Shown: positions 12,190 to 24,591, counted from the first letter of the stretch. The stretch: 64,000 nt of DNA from Daucus carota subsp. sativus (GCF_001625215.2 NC_030382.2:248001-312000); one strand, 5' to 3'. Notes: a model not told the origin generated them from the letters alone. Translations and numbers: made by a program.

Positions 12190-12760
12190 CTGACATCATA
12201 TGAATGTGGCCCTGATGTGGGAAAAAACTTCAAGTGGTTGTGCGCTTCCTTGCCATAAGTTGACATTTTATTTACCTTTGATAATCCCCAATACTTTATA
12301 ACGGAAATCCAAACATACTGTGAGAAATAATGAGTCTTGTACTCGTCTCATAAAATTTCATCATCACTATTAAGAGGAGCCACTCGAACTTCATGTCGAC
12401 CCTTCAACTTGTCAAGTGCAGCAAAGTCTCTAATCATCCACATCTATTTGCCTTCATAAAAATTTGATTGTGAGAATCTATCATATGTTTCCCCACCATT
12501 ATGCAACAAAACTTTTAATTCATCAATCAATGGACTAAAATAAATATTCAAGTTTTTTGTCGGATCCTTAGGCCCCTGAATAAAAAGAGGTATAAACATA
12601 CACGGAGCCTCCATGCACATAGATGGGGGAAGGTTGCAAACAACTATCACCATAAACATACACGGAGCCTCTATGCACATAGCAGTTTGTCGTTTAAATT
12701 CACTGTTTGCACAAATTTTGAGGCTCTTATAAAGTATATAGTTTATGCACATAGCAATTT
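12190..12760 (-). pseudogene. CACTA (En/Spm) TNP2-like transposase fragment
   Basis: The minus-strand frame ending near 12444 contains QGPKDPTKNLNIYFSPLIDE followed by ETYD, and continues past 12444 into MWMIRDFAAL. The pattern 'GPK.P.N...Y..PLI.EL', 'G.ETYD', 'MW.I.DF.A' is the core of TNP2-type transposases of plant CACTA elements. Further downstream (12200-12300) are KYWGLSK and KEAHNHLKFFPTSG, typical of the accessory C-terminal region of these elements. The N-terminal half is missing. The block before GPKDP is duplicated ('cacggagcctc', twice), and stops interrupt the rest. CACTA termini were not found. Confidence 0.65.
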
Positions 12761-12807
12761 GTCGTTTACATTCACTGTTTGCACAAATTTTGAGACTCTT
12801 ATAAAGT
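12676..12807. repeat. Tandem duplication, about 72-bp period
   Basis: The sequence beginning 'atgcacatagcarttgtcg' and ending 'cttataaagtata' occurs at about 12674-12740 and again at 12746-12810 with few differences. It adjoins the duplicated stretch of the CACTA transposase relic. Confidence 0.75.
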
Positions 12808-13030
12808 ATAGTTTCATAACTTTTTTTTAAAATTTTGTTTTCTTGAATAAAAGTTTAAACATCAAACTTTTATTCAGAGATTTTTTTAAAAAAAATACAT
12901 TATGGAGCTATACTTTAAATGAGTGTGGAAAAACATGACAAAAAGTAATGTAAAGAAAATGAGGGGGACAGAGCGAGTAATATTTATTTATTTGAATTAC
13001 CCAAAATACAACTTAAGGAGCAATAATCAA

Positions 13031-13166
13031 TAGCTATTGTACACAGGACGGACCTGAGCCACCACTAAACTAGAACCTCAATGGTTGCCTAACCAATTAG
13101 CCATTGTACACAAGACCAAATTCTTCACCATCAGACTAGAACGTCATTGGTTGCCTAACCAATTAA
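13031..13166. repeat. Two-copy 68-bp tandem repeat
   Basis: Copies at 13031-13098 and 13099-13166 both begin with TAGC(T/C)ATTGTACACA. Both end with 'ttggttgcctaaccaatta' or a close variant, which itself is a short palindrome. The repeat lies just beyond the 3' end of the lipase-like gene. Confidence 0.8.
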
Positions 13167-13409
13167 CCTGTAATTCAGTATAAATTGCCGATGAACAGGC
13201 ATTGCACTTCTAGCACACTAAACCTTCCAAAAGTACAAGGAATCATGAAAGACTGCATTCATGTTTTACAACTCAAAATAGAACCTCAAGTCAGGTTCTT
13301 AAACGTCTATATAAATGTAGTCATAATTTATTAAGTAACGAAACCCAGCTCCCCCACTTCGTCTCAAGGCCTCTAGGGGTGACTTTGGAAATATAATTAA
13401 GAATGCAAA

Positions 13410-16400
13410 TCAAATGGTCTTCGGTGAAACAACCTTACTACTTATAATGCAATGCCTAAGATATTGCACCCTCTTGTTCAACCATTCAATGATGGCTAGC
13501 ATAATCTCTTCTCGTTCAGGTTCAAAGAGCAAATCGTGCAGGAGCCCAGGAAACAGTTTGATACTTTTGTCAGCCGAGGACGCCTCCTTGTACAGTCTCT
13601 GGGAAGCTACTGGATCAGTTATTGCATCTGCAGAGCCATGGAGTACTAGGAATGGCACTGTCAGTTTTTCAAGATTCTGCTGTAAGTAAGCTGATATGCG
13701 AAGGATCTCGTAGCCTGTCCGTACCCTAATTGATCCTGTATAAACTAATGGATCTGAGTACTTAGCCAGCAGTGCCGCTGGATCACGAGAAACAACAGTA
13801 CCCTGCTTATTTGCGGCACCAAATTGATATGTTGGTAAGAGTACAGAAAAAATTGGTGCCACAACCTGCAATTAGTCAATTACATGAAAAAAATTATTCA
13901 AAATATACACAAATCATACACAGAAGAATCCCCCAACGATATAATAAGAATGTAAAACGGTCTAACAATGGTTGGGGTCTATGTTACTCGGACTCGGCTG
14001 AAAGTGTCCAAACTGGATACGTGTCCGAGTGTCAGACTCGGCAATATTTTGAAAATTTCACATGTATTTGGCTTAAAATAAGTGTCGGAGTGTCCATACC
14101 CATGTCCGAGTGTCGAATGTCCGACACGGGTACTCGAGGCAAAATGAAGAGTCCGGGTAACGTAGGTTGGGATCCAATTTGCAGTAAACATCCTAGTTGG
14201 CCACAATTTTACATTAATAGAAAGCTTTGTTATTTAATCAAAAGAGCTTTAACATTATTTTCTGTCCTGAAATAACACAAATAGTTATTGAAAAAATTTG
14301 AAGTTCTCACCCGCAATATTGGATGCGAAGGTTGAACACCTACAGCAGGTGATGTCACCACAACACCATCTACACGGCTTCCAATCTTAGGATCAAGTAC
14401 AGCCTGCATAGATGGACAATCATTAGAAATCAGAAATTTGGATATGCCAATTTCAAATACTCATTATTAACTAGTTTAAAATAATGGCTTCAACAAGCCT
14501 AACCTTGAGAAGAATGGCTGCACCTGTTGAGTGTCCAAAGCAAAACAATGGAAGCCCTGGGTTATCAGCTAATACCTTTCCAATAAATGATTTCTATAAA
14601 ATTTGAAGACAAAGTTTTTAAGATTGCAATTGCATTAGATCATTGTTCTTATTTTCTACACTTGGTCAATAAAAAGCATACCACATCTGTAACCGCATCA
14701 TCCAAAGAGTGAACATATGCATGCAGTCCATCACTCCCACCGTGCCCTGAATAGTTATAGATCAATAAAGATACCAAGAGTTAGGGAACTTGTATCATAA
14801 ACTTGAACTGGGTTGATGAACTACCAGAAACAAACACGGATTTAGAAAACAAACTAATTGTAATCTGAAGGCTAAACCATGCAGATGTCACCTTCTTATA
14901 AGTTTAAACTTAAAGTTTATGACAGCATGTAAAGAAACATGTGATTATTAGAGATGAAATTAAAGTGTACATAAATTACATGGATGTAAGAGGCCTTGGA
15001 GAAAGTTTGGAGAAATTGGGAACTACAAAGACAATTAAGCCACGAGATGGAGAAGGGATATTGCTTAGTAATTATTCACACAAAAAACCTTAGCTAACCA
15101 TTAAAATGAGCAACAGAACTACTTGGAAAATTTGAGAGCTCAGTAGAGTACCTTTTTCTAACATAAGGAACTCAGGCTTTCTAAATATAGTTTGTGGTAT
15201 GTATATTGTGCATATAGTCACCTAAGGTTTATTCCACGGAAATTCTACAACAGAGGCCACTAGGACCAAGATCTCCCTATATCATTAAGAAAGAAAAAGG
15301 TAACTGATTTTACAATCAATTTCCCACTTGTGAAGAGGTGTCTAAATTCTCCATCAAATGCCGCCTTAACAATTCCTATATATGCACCGCCAGATTTAAA
15401 GACAAAAAGATAAGCTTACTTATCAGCAGAAGCTTCACACGTTATACGTTTATGTGCCAATGGGCCCCAGTTAGAACATTTTCAGTCCCTGCAACATCCA
15501 AATATGTGCATGCATAGTTGAATAATCGTAACTACTAAACTAATAAAAAACAAGAATGGGAGATAATGATGACATCCTCTGAAGGATTAGACGTGCATGG
15601 GAATGTGCGGCTTAATAAATGCTTTGTATACAAAATACGCAATGCTCCTTCTGAAGATTATTAGACACCTGAAGGTTTCCATAGAGCACAGAAGCAGATA
15701 AATGAACAGGGATACAAAATTTTAGTCAAGCTCGGAGACATCTATTTTTATCTACCCGGTGGCAGCAAATTTCATCCTAAAATTAATAATATCACTGTAA
15801 ATGTCATAATATTTTATTCTTAAAAACGGTTAAGAAGAAAATGCTCCTAGCTTCTGAGTAGCTTGGTGTTTCTTCTTCTATTAACTAAGTCTTATTGGTC
15901 TTCTGTCCAATATACAGATTTTCATAATGTCCACACTTCTATGTCCATACAAGCAAATGTATAAATATGTATGTGATCTATGCTTGTGTTACACATCAGT
16001 TAAACCACAAATAACTGAACTATCTCATTAGGAACATCATAACCATCAATCAAATCCAAAAGTATAGTGACACGATAACAATCGACCAAACCCAAACGTA
16101 CAGTTACAGTACCATTCAGATGAATCAATTAACAGAAAGAAAAAGCAACCCCTTTCAAAAAACCACTTCTACAGGAAGGGCAACTACGGTGATATAGAAA
16201 GATTTGGCAATAATAGAACTGCCGGTCAACACTCATTCAGGCAATGGGTAGACATTATTAAAAAACTTCTACTAACTACCGGTTCAAGCTTCCGGCAGAC
16301 ATCAATTCAATATCTTACCGTGCAAGAATATGTGGATAACCATCGAATAATGGTCCTGGAGCTCACGAATGAACTAATATGTTAGAAGTCTATTGCATTG

Positions 16401-19400
16401 CTTAAACAGTATCATATGTTTATACATGGTATCGTTGGTTCAGAGGATTCAAACTTCAAATACTACAAACCATATTCTCAGTTTTGCAACTATTTATGAT
16501 TATTCCATTTAGGTTGCAAGGTATATCTATCTTTAAAATGAAATAGATCCTAGAATAGGATGCAACAAATCACTGAATACATAACTTACATGAAAAAAAA
16601 ATCAGCCATCTGTATATAAATTTTATTTCCCCATAGCTATCTTCTAGATGTGACACGGAGAAGAAAACATTACTTGACTAAGTAGCTCTAATGGGATGCA
16701 AATCTTATCAGCATTTCTTTTTCCATATTTCAACAGACTACCGGTATAAGCTACCCAATCTTTGCCAACTGATTTATATATGCAACCCCAAGGAGCACAA
16801 CAAATGGAATTTGGAGTTATGATACACATTTTAATTACTAAACATAAAAAAGGAACACTTATTGCATCAACTACAGCTGCTAAGAAACAAGGGCAATCAG
16901 TAGGCTACAAACAATTTTACTTTATCCTCTTAATACACAGGGTTTAGCTTGATTTTACCCTCTCTTGTATTCTGGCATCTCTAGGCTTAGAAGAGGGTCT
17001 TTTTTTAGGTGAGGAAAGACGTTCATAATATTGTATTTTTTATAAAAAAAAATTATTAATGATTTTGTTTCAGGATAAGTAAACTACCCAAATTGTAAAA
17101 GATTCAATCTTACTAGCCGCTATAAAAAGGGTAGGGTGTCCTATATGGTAACAATATTTATATATATCAAAGGTATACTTTCCTCCACAAACTGAAATTT
17201 AAAAAGATGTATTAGTTTTTGATAGCTTAAAGGCACAGACAGAATTGGTCCTTTTTTACAGTTATCTGAGCATCATTACATATGTGCTATCTAAAATTCC
17301 AATCCACAGTACAAAACCCTTCAGAACGCCAATAAGACATAAAAAAAAATGCAGAAAAGCAATCCAAATTAAGGCATAGCTTACCAATCCAATCCATTCC
17401 ATAAACTTTATATCCATTTGCATTTAGTTTCTTTGCAAAATCACTATATCTTCCACTGCAGTAAGGGAGACATAAGCCGTCAGTAATTAGAAACACTTAA
17501 ACAATTCATCACGCCAGACATGATATAAGAAACTTTTCACAAACCTGTGCTCATTAAGACCATGTAAAAGAACAACCAGTCCCCTGTACAAGAAAGATGA
17601 AATGTCATTAGCTACTGATCCAATGAGATAACCAGCAAGATTTCACTTCAACAAAAATGTTCTCAAATAGGCAATGTTCCTCATCATAAGAGTTATAAAT
17701 AGACATTACGAATAAATCATTGCCACTAACAACCTGATATGCAATATACAGAGGCATGTTCAGCTTTATATTATACTGAGTTACTAGGGAGAAACAGGCA
17801 ACTGATTTAAACTTAACTTACAAATGGTATGTACTTCGGTAGTAAACAAGCAGAAAAATGTGATTACATGCTATGTCTGCAACATAGACACATAGAAAGA
17901 TGTTGGACCTATGTTGCCTGGACTCATCTACAAGTGTCTAACATGGACTCGGCAATAATGAAAAATTTACATGTTTTTGGCCTAAAATTAGTTTGGTGTG
18001 TCAAACCCCGAGTACCCATATGCTAGTCTCAACTACCAAGTGTCCATATGCTAGTGTCAACTACCAAGTACTCGGGGTAACACACTGTTGGACTTGATAG
18101 TTTCAACACACTACAAACTTTGGACTTCAGATAATTTGCAATAAATTTCTGGTATATACAGATCTCTTAAGAATAACCAGAGACAGAGATGCACTTTTAA
18201 AATATTGATTTCTAGTAAACCTGTTCATATTTTGAACCAATGAAATCAAAACAGTACAGACCCCTCACTTAAGCTTATAAGTTCAAAAATCATTATAGAC
18301 TAGTTAATAGGTTTCATAGTAACATTATATTATCCCATCCTGCACTACTTTTAAACAGTTTTTCTCTTGAGTAAATTTTAATTGGCTTGTTACAAAATTC
18401 TGCTCTGTTATAACTTCTAGTCTTCTACTTAAACCCAATGTAGAAACACAAACTGTCTTCCTGAATTGTGATCAAATCAGCTGACTCTAAATATCTTTTT
18501 TGTTCCATTTTTTAAATATCAAGCTCAAGGTTAGATGCATCGACAAAACATTAATAAATAGCTTATTATTAATAATCCTCTATTCTAGTTTTCCTCCTTC
18601 ACGGAGATTCAAATTGGAATAGGTCCACAACTGATTAAATTTGTAACAATACTGTATTAGACATTTAGACTAAGAATTAATCTCATCCAAAGCTTTTAAA
18701 ACTGATGCTTAGCTGTAGTTAGTCTCATAGTGCAGGTAGATAGAAAATAGACCCTACAGGCAACAGGTGCACATATCATTATCAGTGGTCTTTTTCCCAA
18801 CATATCACTACCTAGAATTGTGTGCCCTCTATTTTCCTCATAAGTACACCAAATATTTACTTTAACAAAAAAATGCAAACATTGTGCGCCACTTGATGTC
18901 TTGTCAGGATTATTATCGCACAAGTACTAACAATAATTGTATCAATCAATAGCTTAAATAAATCCAAATTCCCTGAAACAATAATTGCATAAATTCAAAT
19001 TGTACACTTGACAGAATCGTCACTATCATGACAAAGACACGATGCAACTGTAAACCTCAAGGAATTCTTTTCTTGCAGAGAGCACATAATTCATAAGAAT
19101 AATGTGAATGCTTGTCAGCATATCTGCCATTTATAATTGAGCACATGATACAGTATGTATCAGTTGGCCGACGACACATAAACATCATTACTGCAAGGTG
19201 CAAGCTCTCTATCTACATTCTACGGAATGCCACCATACACTACTAACACCAAAAAATTGAATGCGAAAATTCAAATCAACTATTAACAAATCATTCAAAA
19301 TCAATCTCCAAGATGAAAACTCCCGGACATTAACCAAAATGCTATAACTTTAACATCTAAAATGTTATATTGTAACTCGAAAGCCACACGAAAAATACAC

Positions 19401-19972
19401 CCATACTTGAACACCAAACAAATACTCCGTCATCGAAGCATATTATTTAAGACAATCTAATAAATTTCAGAACCGCAATCTACTCAAACAAAATGTGCAC
19501 ACACATGCATGCCAAAATATTCAAACAAAGAGTGCAAGCTTTATTCTCACCTAGCTTCGGTCAATACAGGCGCCCACTTTTGCGTAAACAATGTCTCGCC
19601 ACGTGGCGTCCCAAAAAAACAAAACTCCCTCGCCGACTCTCCCTCTAACGCAGCGCTCTCCTGCGTAACCCTCCGGATAGCTAGGGAACGCCGCGCCGCC
19701 ACCTCCGTCGACCAGCTCTTCCAGGGCACAATATTCGTTGGAACCCTAACTGCCGGCAAGCCTTTATTACCACCCGGTTTCTCCGGAGATACCGGCGGCG
19801 TCACCGGCGATTTCCTCCGGCCACGGAATGGGAACAGGAAAATCAACAGAAACGCATTGAGTAACGTCAGAAAACTCCTCCACGCGCGTAAAGAAATCAG
19901 CGCGTTGATGCGGCCGCTTGCGCCCGACGTTAACATGACCGCCGTCATTTCATTTCCGGAATCCATTGGCAT
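13410..19972 (-). CDS. Monoacylglycerol lipase-like alpha/beta hydrolase, 7 coding exons, 411 aa
   Basis: Coding exons (minus strand): 19972-19551, 17583-17545, 17455-17385, 14746-14682, 14593-14504, 14403-14311 and 13865-13410. All junctions are GT-AG and the phases join into 412 codons including the TGA stop. The N-terminus has a hydrophobic segment at about residues 28-48 (LISLRAWRSFLTLLNAFLLI), followed by FPFRGRR, suggesting a membrane anchor. The hydrolase core begins at VVLLHGLNEH (oxyanion-side HG). The nucleophile elbow is GHSTG with Ser221; Asp340 lies in HGSADAITDP and His370 in LLHDLLFE. The order and spacing fit the plant monoacylglycerol-lipase (lysophospholipase-like) group, which hydrolyses monoacylglycerols or lysolipids. 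The N-terminal region resembles the group that includes Arabidopsis At1g73480, from memory. The substrate cannot be read from sequence. Introns are large (intron 1 is 1967 bp, intron 3 is 2638 bp) and hold MITEs. The ATG at 19972 is the first in frame and precedes a family-like start. Confidence 0.92.
13979..14165. mobile_element. 187-bp MITE inside the last intron of the lipase-like gene
   Basis: The termini CTATGTTACTCGGACTC and, inverted, CTACGTTACCCGGACTC differ at two positions. The flanks GTTGGGGT and GTTGGGAT look like an 8-bp duplication with one change. Internal sequence carries several 'gtgtccgagtgtc' repeats. It belongs to a widespread plant short-element type; the superfamily is not certain, though the 8-bp duplication would suit hAT. 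Confidence 0.65.
14747..17384 (-). other. Large intron 3 of the lipase-like gene
   Basis: This 2638-bp GT-AG intron separates the exon encoding YKVYGMDWI from that beginning HGGSDG. I see no recognisable transposon ends or exons in it; short frames at 16644 and 16762 are not supported. It could hide old insertions too diverged to recognise by eye. Confidence 0.6.
17908..18085. mobile_element. Second, decayed copy of the CTATGTT...GGACTC MITE in intron 1
   Basis: The left end CTATGTTGCCTGGACTC and right part 'gtactcggggtaacacac' match the 13979-14165 element, as does the interior ('cggcaataatgaaaaattt', 'tttttggcctaaaatta'). It contains a 28-bp tandem duplication, (c/g)ccatatgctagt.tcaactaccaagt, at about 18013-18068. 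Confidence 0.55.
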
Positions 19973-20115
19973 GAACTAATCGGAAAATAAAAAATAATAA
20001 TTTCCCGATTAATCAAATGAAATTAATTATTTGGAATTAGGGTGGCTTTGCGGTAGAGAAGATTTTGTGGTGGTGATCCCAAGAAACCCTAAACTAAGAT
20101 ATAAATGTGCATAGG
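19973..20115 (-). promoter_or_regulatory. 5' UTR and likely core promoter of the lipase-like gene
   Basis: Reading the minus strand, a TATA-like TTTATATCTT lies at about 20098-20107, some 125 bp before the ATG. It is followed by TTAGTTTAGGGTTTCTTGG. TTAGGGTTT is the reverse form of the telo-box (AAACCCTAA) often found near plant transcription starts. A start around 20070 would give a roughly 100-base leader without an upstream ATG that I can see. Confidence 0.5.
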
Positions 20116-21535
20116 AGTTAATGGGGAAGAATGCAGATATATGGTATGTGTATTGCGTTGAGAGGGTGCTTGAAGGCCTCGGGAACAAATTATTTATTTT
20201 AATATTTGTTATTTGTTGGGCCAATTTTCTATTGCCTCCGTTTCTTTTTTTATTTCTGTTTAATATGTCGAGACTGTTTATAAAATAATATAAATTATTA
20301 ATTTACGTGTAAGACAAAGTATAGTTGTTGTGTGTGATCTTGTTTGATTCGTATTTACTGACTATTTTAATACAATAAAATTTTATACTTGATACTGATA
20401 CGAAATTAAAGATATTAACGATTAAAAGTGTGTGTTGGCAAACGTGATAGAAACAAACACGACACGTAATATGAGATAGAGAGAGTATTTGTTCTCTATT
20501 AAAGCCATTAATTACAGATATTATCGTTCTCTCACTTACTCGTGCTGTCACATTTTTTGAAGTTTCTTTTACCGTTTTACATGTATTTTAAACTTCTTAT
20601 AAGGTATAGTTCCGCAACTTATTGTTAAAATTTTATTTTATATATATAAATTCAAATATCATATTTTTATTCAAAAGTAAAAAGATTAAAACATAAGTTA
20701 CGGAATTATATTTTCAACGACCATCACAATACGTGCTAAACTCTCCTCTCCAAGAGTATATTATAATATCAATTTTATTTAGAAATATTATTATTATTTT
20801 GTCAAAAAAAAAAGAAGAAATATTATTATTATTTTATTTCAATATTTTTTAGTAATTAATTAATTTACTATGTACTTTATTGGTTATAAATATTTTTACA
20901 TTACATGTTAAATAAGCTTTATTAGTTAAAATTTTGAATTATAAATTGGTTCAAAAAATAATTTTTAATGAGAATATTTAATTAAATTTTAATTAATTAT
21001 AATAAAAAAGACCTACTCAAATATGTTGTAAATTAGGAGTCTGGTAGCCAGTAATGATGAATAAAACTTTTAACATTTATTTTTTAATAATAAAGTATAG
21101 ATATATTGATTTTAGTTTTTCCATATCTATATTAATATAAAATTATAATTTTTTGTTTTAAAACTTTCATATAGACAATTTCAATACCCAGAGAAAATTA
21201 AAATCAATACTTTTTAAAACAATTAAATATTTTTTTGTTTATATGTTATAAATGATCTACCCGAAAATGAATATATTTTTAAGAGAGAAGATTGACATCG
21301 TGGCATAATCTAATTCTTGCCTAATCGTTAAATCTCGGCGTTTTTTTTATCTGTCACGTCTAAACTATGTGATCGTAGCCTATCCTATCTATCATATCAA
21401 ATTGTAATTTTCTAATGCACTCTCGTACATGTACAACAGCGGAATTAAGATGCTTGGGGTTACTTTCTTTATTTTCTGACCCCACGGTAAAGCCACGTAA
21501 GCAAATGAGGTCATGTGAAATGAAATGGTTTCATG
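20116..21535. other. AT-rich intergenic DNA upstream of the lipase-like gene
   Basis: No gene or clear transposon ends are recognised. Composition is strongly AT with long A and T runs. It holds 'aaatattattattattttatttc' style repeats but no defined tandem array. Confidence 0.45.
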
Positions 21536-22035
21536 TAGGGATGGCAACGGGTCGGGTCGGGTCGGGTTTCTTAAGATCCAGACCCGATCCATTATATTTC
21601 GGGTCGGTTCGGGTTCGGGTCCAGGTCTGGAAAATGAAGATCCGGATCCGATCCGTCGGGTTTTTTCGGGTTTCGGTTCGGGTTCGGGTCTCATTCGGGT
21701 ATTTAAAAAATAAAAATAAATAAAAAATAAAAATTATATAGCTATAAAAAATGTGATGATTGATTTTTTTTTTTTAAATTTAAGAACATAAAAAAGGGTT
21801 TTACAAGTTTCGTCTAATACAATAAACACGTGAAACATGTTAACTTAATTGTATACAATCATTTAACTTATCATTTATATTTTATTATATTTAGATTTTT
21901 TAATGCACAATAACTGAGAAAAATATTGATGAAATAAATATAAATTATGTATTGAGCATAAAAAATTAAGTAAAATGTTAATATTCATACCTAATAATTC
22001 AAAATATTTTAATATATATACTTTACATTAAACAC

Positions 22036-22078
<43 letters not shown>

Positions 22079-22300
22079 TTGTATCGGGTCTCGGGTTCGG
22101 ATCGGGTTTTAATCGGGTTTCGGGTTTCGGGTCGGGTCTCGGTTCGGAATACCTGAGATCCAGATCCAGATCCAGACTCTTTCGGGTCTAAAAATAAGAT
22201 CCAAATCCGGATCCAGATCCAAAAAAATCGGGTTCGGGTAGACCCAATCGGGTCGGTACGGGTCGGGTATCCATCGGGTCGGGTAAAACTGTCATCCCTA
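21536..22300. mobile_element. hAT-type MITE with GGGTC-repeat ends and 8-bp target duplication
   Basis: The 765-bp element starts TAGGGATGGCA and ends TGTCATCCCTA. It is flanked on both sides by GTTTCATG (21528-21535, 22301-22308), an exact 8-bp duplication diagnostic of hAT. Both ends carry runs of 'gggtc/ggatccg' subrepeats in inverted orientation. The AT-rich middle includes a (TA)n microsatellite at 22040-22073. The open frames at both ends are translations of the subrepeats, not proteins. Confidence 0.9.
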
Positions 22301-22594
22301 GTTTCATGCCTCCAATGCTGAGCCCATTTCACCTCTGTTAATAAAATTCTTTTAAATTTTATGGGTCCTACAATGCAGTTATTTAGACAAACTTAAGTGA
22401 ACAATTTATTAATAAAAAATTAAAGAAATCAAAGTGGCCAGGGATGGCGAAGAGGCACCGGGCCACTTCTTTATTATGCATTCAAGGTTGTCCAGGGTCA
22501 TTTATATACAACCAAGACAGTTTGCGCGCCCCGATACGCAAGTGACCCTCCATTGCTGCTGCTCTAAGGGTCCATCCTGGAGTGTGTTAGGAAT

Positions 22595-23287
22595 ATCGTG
22601 ATGCTAGAAAAAATACCCGTAAAAATATATTATTATAGAAATAAATAGTTGTGATGTCAGAAAAAATGCATGTAAAAAAAATGTTGTTTTAGAAATAAGA
22701 AAACTGTTTGGTAATTTTCTTGATATGTTCTTATTTGTAATTATAATATAAAAAATTAATGTATTTTTTTTGGCAAGTATGGTTTATAACTTTACAAGTG
22801 AGAATCTGTTCTCAGAAATGTCGGGATGAACCAGGGTCGAACCCACGATTTTGGACGGCAGAGAATAAGCTAGTGAAAACTATAACTTTCTAGAAAAATT
22901 GAAAAGCAGCTTTTTCAAAAGTGTAAAGTGTAGTATGACTTATTTTTTCTAAAAACAGCTTTTCCAATTAAAAAGCTGTTTGGAACAACTATTTTTCAAT
23001 TTACTAAACAATTTTTTACCCACATTTCAGTAAATATACTGTTATTAAAATTGTTGTCTATAACAACAGTTTTTCAATTTACGAAGGTACTATTATTAAA
23101 CTATTTGGTAAATCTAAAAGCAGTTTTCATGAACAATAGTTTTTAATTGAAAGATACTTTTAGAAAAAGCATGTTCTCAAATGTTTTTGAAAAAAGTTGC
23201 TTTTCAGTTTTTGCAAAAGCACCACTTTTTTTACGAGCACTTTTCCTGACAGCACAATAATTTGTAAAAACACCCCAAACAGATCTA
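22595..23287. mobile_element. Decayed MITE region of the CTGTTTGG family
   Basis: Stretches such as 'aaaactgtttggtaatttt', 'aaaaaattaatgt' and 'aaagcagctttttc' align, in inverted orientation, with the MITE at 27701-28063. The right edge reads 'caccccaaacagatc', matching that family's terminus. Two overlapping or tandem copies seem present, since the AAGCTGTTTGG end-like sequence also appears near 22975. A SINE-like sequence interrupts it. Confidence 0.5.
22763..22872 (-). mobile_element. Probable tRNA-derived SINE, old copy
   Basis: Read on the minus strand, 'gtgggttcgaccctgg' supplies a pol III B-box (GGTTCGAccC), followed by about 75 bp and an A-rich tail (the T run at 22763-22770). It interrupts the CTGTTTGG-family MITE exactly where the related copy at 27701-28063 is continuous. 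The A-box side is degraded and no clear target duplication remains. Confidence 0.5.
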
Positions 23288-23493
23288 AACAAATTTTCAT
23301 CCAGTTTTCAGAAAAAAACCTGTTATCCCTTTAAATTATAAAGCCTGAAGGATTTTACCACGGCTAATTACAAGTGTGTCCTCCTAAAAGCAGCCGTATT
23401 TACACCGTATGTCACTGTCCTTTTCTGAAATATACGGCTTCTTTGTTGTTGTCAAAGCTACAGTGTGACACCCGTGCTTAGACAACTTAAATA

Positions 23494-23796
23494 CTCCCTC
23501 CGTCCCAGCCAATTCTTTACGTTTGGTTTGGGCACGGAAGTTAAAAAATATGTATAAAGTAGTGAAAAAGAGAAAGAAAAGTGGGTGAAGTGGTGGGACC
23601 CATTATTTTTTAATGTATAAAAGGGAGATAGTGGAGTAAAAGTAGTGTGAAAAGGAAGTAAAAGTAGTGTGAAAAGGGAAGAAAAGTTGGATAGTGGTGG
23701 GACCCATCGACTATTTTTGGTAAGTTTTGAAATGTAAAGAATTGGATTGGACATCCCAAAAAGGAAACTGTAAAGTACCTGGTGGGACGGAGGGAG
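23494..23796. mobile_element. Stowaway MITE (Tc1/mariner), copy 1
   Basis: The ends CTCCCTCCGTCCCA and TGGGACGGAGGGAG are perfect inverted repeats flanked by the TA dinucleotide on both sides, the hallmark of Stowaway elements. Length is 303 bp, non-coding. It shares its interior with the copies at 24922 and 30258. Confidence 0.95.
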
Positions 23797-24279
23797 TACT
23801 CATTTAGTACAGTATAACAGTTGTCTTCTACTCATATCTACATACTTTTGTGTTCTGCACGCTTTGAATTTGAAACCTAGATAAGCATACCTATTATACC
23901 AAACTGATACACACGCTCACATACTTCAGTTCAAAATTTGAAATTTGATATTCCTCTCCCTTTTCTCTCAAGTCTCACCAAAAGTTCAAAACTGATACAT
24001 CTTTTCATTTTTCCAAATAAAACTAACGAATTCTCAATGTTAATTTTTTCAGATTTGTGGCCGGAAATCAAGCATAAGAGGATCTACTCGCAAAAGAAAT
24101 AAATGAATATAAGGTGTCTGATTAAAGTTCTCTTCAGCTTTATTGTTTTATTTGAAAACTGAGTTACACACTATGATGATATGATTCAAGTTGTTAATAT
24201 CATGAAATGATTTTAAGGTATATATATTTATATTTATATGATAATTTTTCTGAATATATATGTGAATATTAGTTGATAT
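23797..24279. other. Intergenic DNA between MITEs
   Basis: No gene, RNA or transposon terminus is recognised. AT-rich. Confidence 0.45.
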
Positions 24280-24591
24280 CAGGGGCGGAAGCAGCCATGT
24301 GACCGGAGGGTCCGCTGACCCTGCTTAACCAAATTTTTTATAGGTCTATTTTGTGGATAGTTGTTTGATGCCCCCTTAAATATTAAGAAGTATAGCCAAA
24401 CTCATTGGTCCATTAAAACTGACCCAGGCTCACTACTATATTCACATAGTAAAACATAAAAACAAACTCAAATATAAACAGGTGGATTAATTAATAGTAT
24501 AAATTTTCATGCAAAATGAAAGTTAGATCATTATAATAATATATTATTTATATGTCGGTCCTCCTTACATGAATTTCTAGTTCCGCCACTG
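24280..24591. mobile_element. hAT MITE with CAGNGGCGGA ends
   Basis: The 312-bp element starts CAGGGGCGGAAGCAG and ends with the inverse of CAGTGGCGGAACTAG. The flanking 8-mers GTTGATAT and GCTGATAT differ at one base and are the target duplication. These ends are a common plant hAT MITE type. Non-coding. Confidence 0.85.

Noticed and set aside
13414..14275. Plus-strand frames opposite the last lipase exon and through the MITE in its last intron
   Set aside because: Shadows of the spliced minus-strand gene and of the intronic MITE.
19509..19979. 156-codon plus-strand frame
   Set aside because: Antisense to the first coding exon of the lipase-like gene, whose minus-strand frame matches a known family.
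21392..22332. Arg/Gly/Ser/Pro-rich frames at both ends of the hAT MITE
   Set aside because: They are translations of the GGGTC/GGATCC subrepeats and lie outside any gene structure.
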